Positions 10,812 to 22,443 of a stretch of DNA of 64,000 bases are shown one piece after another (the stretch's first letter is position 1; every line of letters starts with the position of its first letter). The position numbers were made by a program, and so were the translations under genes. Under the pieces are notes generated by a model. That model worked only from the letters and a program-made list of their open reading frames with translations. It did no database searches and was not told where the DNA came from. The stretch comes from Laccaria trichodermophora. Taxonomy: Eukaryota > Basidiomycota > Agaricomycetes > Agaricales > Hydnangiaceae. The stretch lies in contig JACTVC010000007.1 in NCBI GenBank assembly GCA_018417955.1, positions 62,001-126,000 on the forward strand, in the 5' to 3' direction.

Positions 10812-11755
10812 GGAGTCCAGTGGAGTCCAGTCCAGTCCAGTTTTGTATTAGATACAGTTGACAGTCCAGTTTTGCATAAGACACAGTTGCCAGTCCAGTT
10901 CAGTCCAGTGGAGTCCAGTCCAGTCCAGTTTTGTGTTGGATACAGTTGGCAGTCCAGTAGAGTCCAGTTTTGTGTTGGGTCCAGCAGTGGAGTCCAGTCC
11001 AGTCCAGTCCAGTTTTGTATTAGATACAGTTGACAGTCCAGTGGAGTCCAGTTTTGCATAAGACACAGTTGCCAGTCCAGTTCAGTCCAGTGGAGTCCAG
11101 TCCAGTCCAGTTTTGTATTGGATACAGTTGGCAGTCCAGTAGAGTCCAGTTTTGTGTTGGGTCCAGCAGTGGAGTCCAGTCCAGTCCAGTCCAGTTTTGT
11201 ATTGGATACAGTTGGCAGTCCAGTGGAGTCCAGTTTTGTGTTGGATGCAGCAGTGGAGTCCAGTCCAGTCCAGTCCAGTTTTGTGTTGGATACAGTTGCC
11301 AGTCCAGTGGAGTCCAGTGGAGTCCAGTGGAGTCCAGTTTTGCATAAGACACAGTTGGCAGTCCAGTTCAGTCCAGTGGAGTCCAGTCCAGTCCAGTAGA
11401 GTGAGTCCAGTGGAGTCCAGTCCAGTCCAGTTTTGTGTTGGATACAGTTGGCAGTCCAGTGGAGTCCAGTGGAGTCCAGTTTTGTGTTGAGTACAGCAGT
11501 GGAGTCCAGCCCAGTCCAGTTTTGTGTTAGATAGTCTCCAGTCCAGTGGGAGTCCAGCCCAGTCCAGTTGTGTGTTGGATAGTCCAGTCTCCAGTCCAGT
11601 GGAGTCCAGTGGAGTCCAGTTTTGTGACAGTATGTAGTCAAGTCTCAATATATAGTGAGGTCCAGTGAAGGCCAGTGGAGTCCAGTGGAGTCCAGTGGAG
11701 TCCAGTGAAGGCCAGTGGAGTCCAGTGGAGTCCAGTGGAGTCCAGTGGAGTCCAT
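10812..11755. repeat. CCAGT/GGAGT minisatellite with ~180-bp higher-order units
   Basis: Nearly 1 kb is built from 5-bp steps (GTCCA and CCAGTGGAGT), spaced by longer pieces such as TTTTGTGTTGGATACAGTTG and CATAAGACACAGTTG. The longer pieces recur about every 180 bp, giving a higher-order repeat. The last ~120 bp are almost pure GGAGTCCAGT. Because 5 is not a multiple of 3 and stop codons are rare in this sequence, every frame is open on both strands, giving Trp/Leu/Ser-rich false proteins. The array runs to within 25 bp of the KDZ pseudogene. Confidence 0.95.
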
Positions 11756-11778
11756 GTGGATTGCGTGGGGGATGGTAA

Positions 11779-12891
11779 AGTATTGCATGCTTCAAACAAA
11801 AATCAAGAAAAGCTCAAGGCAAGGAACCACCAGCACCTCGTCAGCATCCTGATACCATCTTTATCTCTCCTTCTGATGTTAAAGCAATGGAAGACATGGT
11901 AGAGAACATTCGTCCACAAGCTAAACCAAAAGGTAAAGATAAGTCTAAGTCTTCATTGGAGGATGCAGATCTTTGTGAACCTGGGATCAAAGTGCCTAAC
12001 TCTGTGTTGAACTTGTGTGAAGACTCATTTACTGCTGCAGATGAGAAGAGAGTTAAAGCTAGTACTCAGTTCTTCTCTGACACTGGTCTAATGGCTATGG
12101 TTTGTCGACATGACCGGGTTTTATGGCTTGTAAACATGACTTCTGCTGGTGAAAAGCAGCATTATGCTCTGGTTCTTTTGGCATGTCTCTTCGATCATTT
12201 ACCCTCTACTGCTCGAGTGGGTGTACTGTATGATATTGGCTGTCAACTTCATTGAAGTTGTGTCAAATGGGGCTTTTTAAAAGAATTCTTTGATCGTTTA
12301 ATCTGGGCAATCTCTGTTTTCCATGCATATGGTCACCAATGGGCTTGCCAACTCATTTACCATCCAAGAAAATGTATTGGCTTTGGCTTGACTGATGGTG
12401 AGGGCTGTGAAAGATTTTGGAGCTCAATCAAGCTCTTAATTCCATCTCTGCGTGTCAGTGGCTACTATACACGAATCTATACAATTGATACCCAGGTTAA
12501 GCATCTGGATCGCAAATCACCCATGGGTCTTGGTGACTGGCTTAGAAAAAAGTGGAATGCAGCTGTTATGCGTAAAAATGAGGCTGAAACTGCTCTGGAA
12601 AATCTGGAGCAGAAAGATATCACTGAAGTTGTTTTGAGGGAACAGTGGGCTGCTCAAATTGTGCAACAGACAAAGCCAAGTCCTAGGCAATCAAAAAACT
12701 TGGCTGATAAAGTGATCCAAGAGATACTGGAGCTAAAGGAAACTGTAAATGAAATAAAAGCAGAGCTCTATAAATTTGAGATGATGATTACGAGTCCTCT
12801 GAGTTTACGAAGAGACTCGTTTATTACCTGGGATCTCGAGACTTTTTTCAGCGCGGTAACGCTGAAATTTGACTTTCTCCCACAAAAATGA
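11779..12891 (+). pseudogene. KDZ (Kyakuja-Dileera-Zisupton) transposase fragment, one nonsense codon
   Basis: The frame opens at 11779 after a TAA and shows typical KDZ transposase motifs in order: a PRQHPDTIFIS segment, RHDRVLWLVNM, GEKQHYALVLL, LYDIGCQL, FHAYGHQWACQ and GFGLTDGEGCERFWS, then a helical Glu/Lys/Gln-rich region. KDZ proteins are large transposases common in basidiomycetes, usually carrying an N-terminal CxC cysteine cluster that is missing here. One in-frame TGA (12253-12255) follows LYDIGCQLH. From the family pattern an Arg codon CGA is plausible there, making this a C-to-T change, but that is inference. Homology fades at about 12780; the rest to 12891 is probably unrelated. 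The gene is truncated at both ends, the 5' side by the minisatellite. Confidence 0.88.
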
Positions 12892-13118
12892 TTTCTTCCC
12901 ACAGTTGAACGCCTCATCCTCCTCATCGTATTTTCTAGTCAAATCTACCAAATCATTACTTAACACTTGCTTTTAGCACCCTGAGCACATAAATAGTGAT
13001 GCCTCTGCTCTCTCTTTACTCAAATTATTTGCTAGCCCTGTTCTTGCAAGCTTCCTCAACATTTCCACAGTGTTATCAACCCCATTCAATTATATTTCTT
13101 TATATTCAATGTATAACA
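12892..13118. other. Short interval without a gene
   Basis: Nothing coding is visible. Just before it, an 8-bp perfect stem with a 6-nt loop (12846-12853 with 12860-12867, TTTCAGCG/CGCTGAAA) marks the end of the KDZ-derived frame. Confidence 0.4.
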
Positions 13119-13600
13119 ATCAACCAAGGCCTCAACCATTTCATAAACAGTTTTGTTGATCATATTCAGGGAGTATGGGGGTATCCGAACGAGCCCACGC
13201 CCACGCCAAACGGACCAGAATGAGGCACTGAGAGCTTGTGAGGATGTGTGCAAAAAAGCGAATATACAAAGTGACCTACCTCCACGAGGCCTCAACCATT
13301 TCACAAACGGTTTGGTGGTCCGTTTTCAGGGAGTTTGGGGCTATCCGAACGAGCCCACGCGCACGCCAAACGGTCCAGATTAAGGTACTGAGAGCTTGTG
13401 AGCATGAGTGCAAAAATGCGAATATACAAAGTGATACTTACCTCCATGGGAAGTTGACCGTTTTGTAAACGGTTTTGTGGAGCTTGTTCGTGGAATGCGT
13501 AGGTATTGAATCGAGTCCACGCTCAAGTGAAACGGACTGCAGGAAGGTGCTGAGAAGTTGTGAGGATAATGGTGAATATTCTGCTGATCAAAAGGAATGA
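13119..13600 (-). repeat. Left array of ~160-170 bp satellite, reverse orientation (3 units)
   Basis: Three diverged units recur, each with TACCTCCACGAGG- and AAACGGTTT-like segments (near 13119, 13280 and 13440). They are the reverse complement of the units in the array at 13739-15240: for example the segment at 13503-13557 aligns with the reversed GACCTTCCTGTGGCTCGATT region. The two arrays therefore face each other head to head. Confidence 0.8.
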
Positions 13601-13610
13601 CTCACAAGTT

Positions 13611-13716
13611 GAGTCACGGAAATTTCCGAAAATGACGTACTTCCCTTGCGGGCTACCTTGCATTTTGAAGGTAGCCCGCAAAGGAAGTACGTCATTTTCG
13701 GGCAATGCCGTGACTC
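13611..13716. repeat. Near-perfect hairpin between the two satellite arrays
   Basis: A 34-nt arm (13626-13659) pairs with 13668-13701 with a single mismatch and an 8-nt loop (GCATTTTG, 13660-13667). Beyond a short unpaired part, GAGTCACGG (13611-13619) pairs with CCGTGACTC (13708-13716). The arms contain the palindrome GACGTAC-like core and GCGGGCTACC. It is either a small inverted-repeat element or a structural centre of the repeat region. Confidence 0.92.
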
Positions 13717-13738
13717 GTCTTTTTGCCCTAATGCCAAC

Positions 13739-15240
13739 CTCTGCCCAAGACCTTCCTGTGGCTCGATTCGCTTCAACGTAGACTCGTTTGGATCGTGCTT
13801 CACGTCCCGAAAACGCTCCAAGAAACCGTTTACGAATCCGTCAACTCCTCGTGGAGGTATGTTTGTTTGTACTTTCGTGTTTTTGCACTTCTGCTAAACT
13901 CTGCCCAAGGCCTTCCTGTGCCTCGATTTTATTCAACGTAGACTCGTTTGGATACTACTTCACGTCCCAAAAATGCTCCGACAAACCGTTTACGAAACCG
14001 TCAACTCTTCGTGGAGGTACGTCTATTTGTACTTTCGTGTTTTTCCACTTCTGCTAAACCTGCCCAAGACCTTCCTGTGCTTCGATTTCCCTCAACGTAG
14101 ACTCGTTTGGATAGTGCTTCATGTCCCGAAAATGCTCCAAAAAATCGTTTACGAAACTGTCAACTCCTCGTGGAGGTACGTCTATTTGTACTTTCGTGTT
14201 TTTGCACTTCTGCTAAACTCTGCCCAAGACCTTCCTGTGCCTCGATTTTATTCAACGTAGACTCGTTTGGATACTACTTCACGTCCCAAAAATGCTCCGA
14301 CAAACCGTTTACGAAACCGTCAACTCTTCGTGGAGGTACGTCTATTTGTACTTTCGTGTTTTTCCACTTCTGCTAAACCTGCCCAAGACCTTCCTGTGCT
14401 TCGATTTCCCTCAACGTAGACTCGTTTGGATAGTGCTTCATGTCCCGAAAATGCTCCAAAAAATCGTTTACGAAACTGTCAACTCCTCGTGGAGGTACGT
14501 CTATTTGTACTTTCGTGTTTTTGCACTTCTGCTAAACTCTGCCCAAGACCTTCCTGTGCCTCAATTTCCCTCAACGTAGACTCTTTTGGATACTAATACA
14601 CGTCCCGAAGACGCTCCAACAAACCATTCACAAATCCGTCATCCCTTTGTGGAGGTACGTCAGTTTGTAATTTCGTGTTTTTGCACTTATGCTCAACTCT
14701 ACCCAAGACCTTTCTGTGGCTCGATTTCCTTCAACGTAGACTCGTTTAGACACTACTACACATCGTAAAAACGATCCAACAAACCGTTTACGAATCCATC
14801 AACCCTTCGTGGAGGTACATCTGTTTGTAATTTCATGTTTTTTGGACTTATAATACACTATGCCCAGGACCTTCTTGTGCCTCGATTTCCTTCAACGTAG
14901 ACTCGTTTGGATAGTGCATTATGTCCCGAAAACGCTCCAAGAAACCGTTTACGAAACCATCAACTCCTCGTGGAGGTACGTCTATTTGTATTTTCATGTT
15001 TTTGCACTTATCGTGAACTCTGCCCAAGACCTTCCTGTGGCTCAATTTCCTTCAATGTAGACTCATTTGGACACTACTTCACATCTCGAAAACGCTCCAA
15101 CAAACTGCTTATGAATCCATTGACCCTTTGTGGAGGTACGTCTGTTTGTAATTTCGTGTTTTTTGAACTTATGCTAAACTCTGCCCAAGACCTTCCTGTG
15201 GCTCAAATCCCTTCAGTGTAGACTCGTTTTGATACTACAT
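13739..15240 (+). repeat. Right array of ~160-bp satellite (10 units, 319-bp higher order)
   Basis: About ten units begin at CCCAAGACCTTCCTGTG-like sequence near 13743, 13903, 14062, 14222, 14381, 14541, 14700, 14862, 15022 and 15184 (period 159-162). Each also carries TCAACGTAGACTCGTTTGG and CTCCTCGTGGAGGTACGTC. Two consecutive dimers (about 13900-14218 and 14219-14537) are almost identical at a spacing of 319 bp, showing recent dimer duplication. Overlapping open frames across units are by-products. No transcript unit is suggested. Confidence 0.95.
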
Positions 15241-15544
15241 GTGTGCAAGTAGTAGAATAGCAGTGGGTACCCTTCACACCTTTAACACTGGTCTGTTTGA
15301 TGGCAGCACCCCCTACATATTCCTCTTTGTTGTTTTAGTTGGTGCATGCATCCCTGGTCATATCCTCAGGTTTGCCCAGTATCATGCCTTGGACAATATA
15401 CAACTCTTTTACTACTTCAGGATTGAGGAGATGTTTTCTGAATTGTTATTTAACAATTTATTGTGTTACATTGTATTACAGCTGATTCCCAAAAGGTTGT
15501 CACTACGCGATTTTTTTGCAACACATCAGCAATATAATATATGA
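15239..15544 (+). other. Hydrophobic open frame of unknown meaning
   Basis: A 101-codon frame starts just after the satellite array and has one strongly hydrophobic stretch (PYIFLFVVLVGACIPGH). A CAG/GT junction at about 15368 could be a splice site. I recognise no family; it may be a fragment or chance. Confidence 0.2.
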
Positions 15545-15735
15545 GTGATATATTAGCTGAATAATCAGGGATAGGGCTAAATCGGAGATTTCAGATTTCA
15601 CAACCAATGACTAATCTAATGAGAAGTGCGATTAACTGGTTTCTTGACTGGCTCATCCAAGGGTCATCCATATGGACAACTGTATGTAACTACCAGAAGC
15701 ATTATTTTAGAGAGCCTTATGTATTGAAATGTAGG

Positions 15736-16165
15736 CTAAATGGGAACGCAAGGGTAAGAACATGGTGTTAGCTGGCTTGACCCAGTGCCACTCCATGCTG
15801 TCGACGAAAAGAAAAGCCAGTTCTGTCTCAAGAATCTCGCAATAACCTCCAGAAAAGCCTCCAACTCCATCCCAACATTGTCATCAACTGGAGGAAGAGG
15901 TTGAGAAGGGAGAGAAGAGCGAGGAGTTGATGTACGTGTTGTTGGCGCCGCAATGCAACGTGGTGCTGTAGTTTGAGCCCGCTTTGGTTGAGGTGTTGGT
16001 GGGTTGGTGCTGTTTGGATGGATATATGTACGTTCCCGAGAGGGAAGAACGATCAAGTATCTGAGTGTGTGCGTGTGACTGAACAACGACTGTGTCAAAA
16101 GCAGTCGGCGCTTCGGATAATGGGCATCTGAGAACGGACAGTGTCGAAGGAGCAGTCTTTTTCAA
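15736..16165 (-). other. Possible exon(s) of an unknown gene
   Basis: Minus-strand frames show a Pro/Thr/Ser-rich stretch followed by a helical end (MELEAFLEVIARFLRQNW). A pyrimidine-rich 3' splice-like signal (TTTTTCTCCCCAG, minus) lies upstream near 16215-16230. This mix is typical of a fungal exon, but I cannot build a gene model. The rest of 15545-16851 holds nothing I can assign. Confidence 0.3.
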
Positions 16166-18319
16166 AAGTAGTGGGCTGCAATTGGGTGGTTTGGAAATCT
16201 TTGAGCGCTATAACAGCTGGGGAGAAAAATGTGATGCACCAAAAACTTGGACTTCCAGATCACTTCGTCTCCACAAACTCCATGTCGTCACCTTGAGTTA
16301 GTGGAAAACAAAAAGTTGGTGGTAGTGAAGCATGGTTATTTGCAGGAGAAGGACTCCAGGGGAGGAATGCAAGGAAACATAGAAAAAAAACCGTTGAGGA
16401 AAGGGGACGGATAACAGACAGTAATCAGTGCAGATACTATGTTTGTTCAGGTGTTTGAAACTGTGGATTATTTTACCTTCCACTTGCCTTGGGGCCTTAG
16501 AACTTTCACAGAAGGTGTATTTATGTATTACATTTACTGTCTCAAAATTTTAGAACAAGAGTCAAAGAATTGTGGTCTGGGGACATGAATTTGTGGTTTT
16601 CATTACACCAGACAAACAAAAGTAATGGAATGTTCTCTCAGATCCCTCCAGATCGGCTTGACTGTTTATTCTAAAACTTTCCAATTGCATTTGAATGGCA
16701 TACTTAAGTTCAAATAAGAAAATATAGATAGTGAGGTGAAGTTATCGTTTCAGGAAGGGTAAAAGACCAAATTCCACTGTGAAGCAGCTCAAAAAACGTG
16801 ACATTTGTGTGACATTCACACATCACCTATCAGCTGAATTCGTTGTTACCTCACTTCAGTCACCCACCTTGACCAAGCTATTAGCTAGGAAATCTTGAAA
16901 ATTTATCCAGGCTAATAGATCCTTTGGCCGTTTATTTTTTTGCCTCTGGAGAAAAATATATTATTGCATTGGGCAAAAATGTTTGGCCTTCAATATTGTA
17001 ACCAGAAATATTTGGGCTGATATTTTGTATTGAAAAATATCCTAGCCATCTGAAAGTGGTCAGAAATATTTGAAGCATATTAGAGTGGTAGGAAATATTT
17101 GAAGTGTTTCAGACTGGTAGGAAATTTTTAAGCTGTGTGACACTGCTGAAAAATGTTTTAGCCATGTCACACTGCTAAGAAATTTTTGAACCATATTACA
17201 CTGCTGAGAAATTTTTTAGCCATGTCACACTGCTGAAAAATGTTTTGACCATGTCACACTGCTCGGAAATGTTTTAGCCATGTCACACTGCTCAGAAATG
17301 TTTCAGCCATGTCACATAGGCAAAAAATTTCCTGCCAGTGTCACAGAGTATCTGGGGTCCTAGTTTCAAAAAAAAAACTTCAAAAATTTCTGACCATTCA
17401 AACTTTTATCTTCTGGATTCAACTTTTCTACAAAATTTATCATAAGGATCATTTTGGTCCTAAACTTCCATTTTTACTTTATATCATATTTTTCTTATAG
17501 AAAAACTAGATTATATATTGCATTCAGCACTATCTATTGGTATTCAGCTATTTGTTATATAGTTATAGCCTCTAAATTCTACTCTATCAGATAATAAAGG
17601 TTGCTACTGACTGCTCTTATGTTGGGTATATATTGATAACTATCTATAATAGTCTAGCCTTACCTACTGAATTATTACTGATGTCTATTATTCTTGCAAA
17701 TCACCAGAAGTAAATATTGGCTGATGTGTGAGCCATATTTCTTCACTGAAGTATGTTTCTGAAGACTAGAGTGAGTTTGGGAACTGTCAGATTGACTATG
17801 CCAGCTTTTTTTTTCACTTTTATAGAGGTATGTATATTTCTGAGGACTGCAGAGAGCTCTGAGGATTGTCAGTGTCTGAAGTTATAGATATGTATAATAT
17901 GATGTATTCATATCTGTTAACCATAATAACATGCTGACTACCAGTACTTTACTGTGCCCCACCTATTTCTGCAGGAATGGCTAGAATCTCCTAGAGTTCT
18001 GGTCTCTCTATTACAAATACTTGAATTTCCTTTTTTAGATATAGACCTTAGACCTTGACAACAGTACCCAACAACAAGTCCTATTTTTTTCTCATTTTTA
18101 CCACATTTTCTAAATGATTTTCATTTAAAATAGTAATTGTGCCTCATTTACTCTGATTTCAGCTCTGCAACATTATAACCAATAGTGATTACCATCTAAT
18201 ATTTTCTTTAATGTTTCTTGTACTTTATTGTAATTTTCTGGCAATATTTGCACAAATTACCTTATTTGGAAATATGCATAGACCATGTGCACTATACACC
18301 AACATTGTCAATAACAGTT

Positions 18320-18538
18320 ACAGCTGAATGCAGAATGATAGGCCATGCCAGACCGACACATGCACAGGGCAGACTGTCAAATTTTCAAAGCAATATGATG
18401 GCTGAGGCTGCTGAGTTCTCACCAAGTTCTCACAATGAGTCAAATAATTGATGTTACTGTAGTACCACAGTAACATTTGAGAGTCTGCTCTATGTATGTG
18501 TTGATCTGCATAATCTATCATTCTGCATTCAGCTGTGA
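18320..18538. mobile_element. 219-bp MITE-like palindromic insert in left arm of C
   Basis: ACAGCTGAATGCAGAATGAT at the left is mirrored at the right, and most of the interior also pairs. Copies A and D lack the insert at the same place (AACAGT.ATAGTATGTCTGT). The target looks like TA with later change, so a Tc1/mariner-like origin is possible but not shown. Confidence 0.65.
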
Positions 18539-19989
18539 TGGTATGTCTATTCTTTTCTGTACTAATTACCATATTTGGAAATATGCACAGACCAAGTAAA
18601 TAATACATCAACATTATCAACAACCATTTATGTTATGTGAATTTCTTTTCTCATTTTTGGCTATATTTTCATTAATTACTATATTAGGAAATGTGCACAG
18701 ACCATGTTAATAGTACCCCATCATCACCACTCTTCCTATTTTATTCTGATTTTATTCTGGTAAAATTCTATATATTGGAATGGATTATCTGTGCATCAAA
18801 TGCAGGAGCTGTCAATGAAAGTGGTATTGCAAGTGTGTGAAGGCTGAGCTGCAGCTCAGTCCAAAGAGAGGAAGAATGGGGGAAAGAGACTAGATGTAGG
18901 CATATTTTAGCAAGATTTGAGATTGCTCCAGAAATCCAAAGCTACAGTTCTTTGCATTCCTGTTTGCACACTGAAATTATGAAAATCATATTTGATTTTG
19001 TATCTTCATCACAGATTGTCATGTATCAGGGCATTTTGAATCTCTCAAACCCCAACTCTCATGGTGCCTCAGATATCAGATGAGATCCAGGCACAGATCA
19101 TTGTTTGCTATGATGAGCAACATCTATCAGTGCTAGACATTACATGCCTTGGTGGATGTAACTGATCTCTTACTTCCCAATTTGTGGGTCACAATACAAT
19201 ACATATACATATGATTCCTAAACTTCATTATGCAAACAACAGTGCAAAGTACTGTAACCTCTGCTATCTCTTGGGAAGTCCATGAGTGGTTGGATACAGA
19301 TGCAGGATGGGATAACACTGCAGATCTGATAAGACCTGCCCTGATAAACTATGCTGACACTTGTACTCTTGGAGTAATGTCAATATAAGTGTCTGGCAAG
19401 CTAAGTGAGTAGCTACTTATGCTCTAGAATGTCACAAGTGTAGCTGTAGTCACCTTTCCCAGAATGCTGCAGAAGGGTTTAGCAGGAAGTACTGGTCACA
19501 TGATGTCTACTACCTATCCTCACACAAGCTCTCCTAAAAGAGTCACAATCTACAGCTAACCTTGTCACTCTATTCCTTCACTAGGCTTGATAAACAGTCA
19601 TGAAGACAATACTCTTAGATGCAAGTGGAAACAGAGAAGATGCATGTACAAAGATGCATAAGAAACATGACTAAAATATAACATAACCTGAGTGTGACTA
19701 CTGTGATATGCATATGTAGGGTAGGATCCATTGAATAGGGAATATATCTGATAGCCTGACCCCTCATACATGGGACTACTAGTGACAAGTATGGAAATGG
19801 CTGGCATATATGGGATCTTATCCATCTTTTACATTATTTACTTTCCATTGCTTAGATATTGTGTCACATGACTCCTTTGTATACTTGTCAGTAGTAGTCA
19901 TAAATACAAAGCAAGAACATGTATCGATGGGCATGGAAGTAATAGCACAAATAACAAACAAACATCTAACTCATGTAGTTATTCATATT

Positions 19990-20160
19990 CCATGTCATGT
20001 GATATAACAGTCATGTGATACAGTCATATGATATGACATGGGACAATAAAATCATGTGACACGATCATGTGATATATATAATAGTCAGGTGACATCGTCA
20101 TGTGATGTGATCATGTGATGGATCATATGATCTGGTCATGTGATATAACATGTGATCTGT
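19990..20160. repeat. Palindromic CATGTGAT-type array, copy C
   Basis: The same short units as in copy A (TCATGTGAT, ATGTGATCTG), here in the core. Part of the shared core architecture of the family. Confidence 0.7.
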
Positions 20161-20738
20161 CTTTCCAAGAAAGATTTTGGCACTTACAATACCACCACTG
20201 CTATCAGAAAAAAAAGAAGAAAAAATAATAAACTGTTGTTGATGGCCTGTGCACATTTCCTATTCTGGAAATATATCCAGAGAGTCAGGCAAAAGGGGGG
20301 AAAAATAGATACATGGTCTAGGTACATTTCCTAACATAATAATTTAATAATTCAATTTAGCCCCAAAAATTAGAAGAAAAAGAGAAAAATAATGGACTGT
20401 TGTTGACAATATTGGGGTGTTGTATACATGGTCTGTGCACATTTCCTAAAATGGTAATTAATACAAATATAGCTAGAAAAGTTAGGAAAAAAAAATTACA
20501 TGATATAAATTGTTGTTGATAATGTTGATGTACTGTTTACTTGGCCTGTGCATATTTCCAAATATGGTAATGAATGAAAATATAGCCAGAAAATCAGAAG
20601 AAATAGAGAAAAATAATAGACTATTGTTAACAATATTTCTATACCATATACATGGTCTGTGGATATTTTCTAATATGGTAAATGATACAAATATAGCTAG
20701 AAAAACAGAAAAAAAAGGAAAAGAATAGACATACCATC

Positions 20739-20955
20739 ACAGCTGAATGCAGAATGATAGATTATGCAGATCAACACATACATAGAGCAGACTCTCAAAT
20801 GTTACTGTGGTACTACAGTAACATCAATTATTTGACTCATTGTGAGAACTTGGTGAGAACTCAGCAGCCTCAGCCATCATATTGCTTTGAAAATTTGACA
20901 GTCTGCCCTGTGCATGTGTCGGTCTGGCATGGCCTATCATTCTGCATTCAGCTGT
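20739..20955. mobile_element. Mirror copy of the MITE-like insert in right arm of C
   Basis: This is the inverted counterpart of the insert at 18320-18538, at the mirror position and two bases shorter. Its presence in both arms means the arm was duplicated or converted after insertion. Confidence 0.65.
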
Positions 20956-22443
20956 AACTGTTATTGACAATGTTGGTGTATAGTGCACATGGTCTATGCA
21001 TATTTCCAAATAAGGTAATTTGTGCAAATATTGCCAGAAAATTACAATAAAGTACAAGAAACATTAAAGAAAATATTAGATGGTAATCACTATTGGTTAT
21101 AATGTTGCAGAGCTGAAATCAGAGTAAATGAGGCACAATTACTATTTTAAATGAAAATCATTTAGAAAATGTGGTAAAAATGAGAAAAAAATAGGACTTG
21201 TTGTTGGGTACTGTTGTCAAGGTCTAAGGTCTATATCTAAAAAAGGAAATTCAAGTATTTGTAATAGAGAGACCAGAACTCTAGGAGATTCTAGCCATTC
21301 CTGCAGAAATAGGTGGGGCACAGTAAAGTACTGGTAGTCAGCATGTTATTATGGTTAACAGATATGAATACATCATATTATACATATCTATAACTTCAGA
21401 CACTGACAATCCTCAGAGCTCTCTGCAGTCCTCAGAAATATACATACCTCTATAAAAGTGAAAAAAAAAGCTGGCATAGTCAATCTGACAGTTCCCAAAC
21501 TCACTCTAGTCTTCAGAAACATACTTCAGTGAAGAAATATGGCTCACACATCAGCCAATATTTACTTCTGGTGATTTGCAAGAATAATAGACATCAGTAA
21601 TAATTCAGTAGGTAAGGCTAGACTATTATAGATAGTTATCAATATATACCCAACATAAGAGCAGTCAGTAGCAACCTTTATTATCTGATAGAGTAGAATT
21701 TAGAGGCTATAACTATATAACAAATAGCTGAATACCAATAGATAGTGCTGAATGCAATATATAATCTAGTTTTTCTATAAGAAAAATATGATATAAAGTA
21801 AAAATGGAAGTTTAGGACCAAAATGATCCTTATGATAAATTTTGTAGAAAAGTTGAATCCAGAAGATAAAAGTTTGAATGGTCAGAAATTTTTGAAGTTT
21901 TTTTTTTGAAACTAGGACCCCAGATACTCTGTGACACTGGCAGGAAATTTTTTGCCTATGTGACATGGCTGAAACATTTCTGAGCAGTGTGACATGGCTA
22001 AAACATTTCCGAGCAGTGTGACATGGTCAAAACATTTTTCAGCAGTGTGACATGGCTAAAAAATTTCTCAGCAGTGTAATATGGTTCAAAAATTTCTTAG
22101 CAGTGTGACATGGCTAAAACATTTTTCAGCAGTGTCACACAGCTTAAAAATTTCCTACCAGTCTGAAACACTTCAAATATTTCCTACCACTCTAATATGC
22201 TTCAAATATTTCTGACCACTTTCAGATGGCTAGGATATTTTTCAATACAAAATATCAGCCCAAATATTTCTGGTTACAATATTGAAGGCCAAACATTTTT
22301 GCCCAATGCAATAATATATTTTTCTCCAGAGGCAAAAAAATAAATAGCCAAAGGATCTATTAGCCTGGATAATTTTTCAAGATTTCCTAGCTAATAGCTT
22401 GGTCAAGGTGGGTGACTGAAGTGCAATTTACTAGATACCATCT

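Larger units (their letters stand above)
16852..22423. mobile_element. Foldback element copy C, arms ~1.7 kb
   Basis: Complete copy from CACTTCAG (16852) to CTGAAGTG (22423). The arms 16852 to ~18560 and ~20715 to 22423 are inverted copies that look nearly identical: several open frames are mirrored residue for residue (17309-17500 with 21775-21966; 18218-18451 with 20824-21057). The TIR loop is its own type (GGAAATCTTGAAAA), matched at both ends apart from a base or two. Subterminal ~29-bp repeats of CATGTCACACTGCT type occupy 17060-17345 and the mirror. The core (~18560-20715) shares blocks with A, D and F but not the full core. I see no target duplication (left TGTTACCT, right CAATTTAC). 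No transposase gene. Confidence 0.9.

Noticed and set aside
10715..11902. Long overlapping open frames on both strands (Trp/Leu/Ser/Gln-rich)
   Set aside because: They are produced by the 5-bp GTCCA/GGAGT steps, which contain no stop codons in most frames. No start context, no splice pattern, no domain.
13560..13897. Protein-coding frames through the hairpin and satellite
   Set aside because: Both strands are open because of the inverted and tandem repeats; no homology or gene structure.
17060..17345. CRISPR-like array of ~29-bp repeats
   Set aside because: Units abut without unique spacers, vary in sequence, and sit inside transposon ends of a eukaryotic genome.
17309..21966. Mirrored small frames in the foldback arms (17309-17500 and 21775-21966; 18218-18451 and 20824-21057) as genes
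   Set aside because: They are identical because the arms are inverted duplicates. They lie in subterminal repeats and MITE sequence and change freely in other copies.
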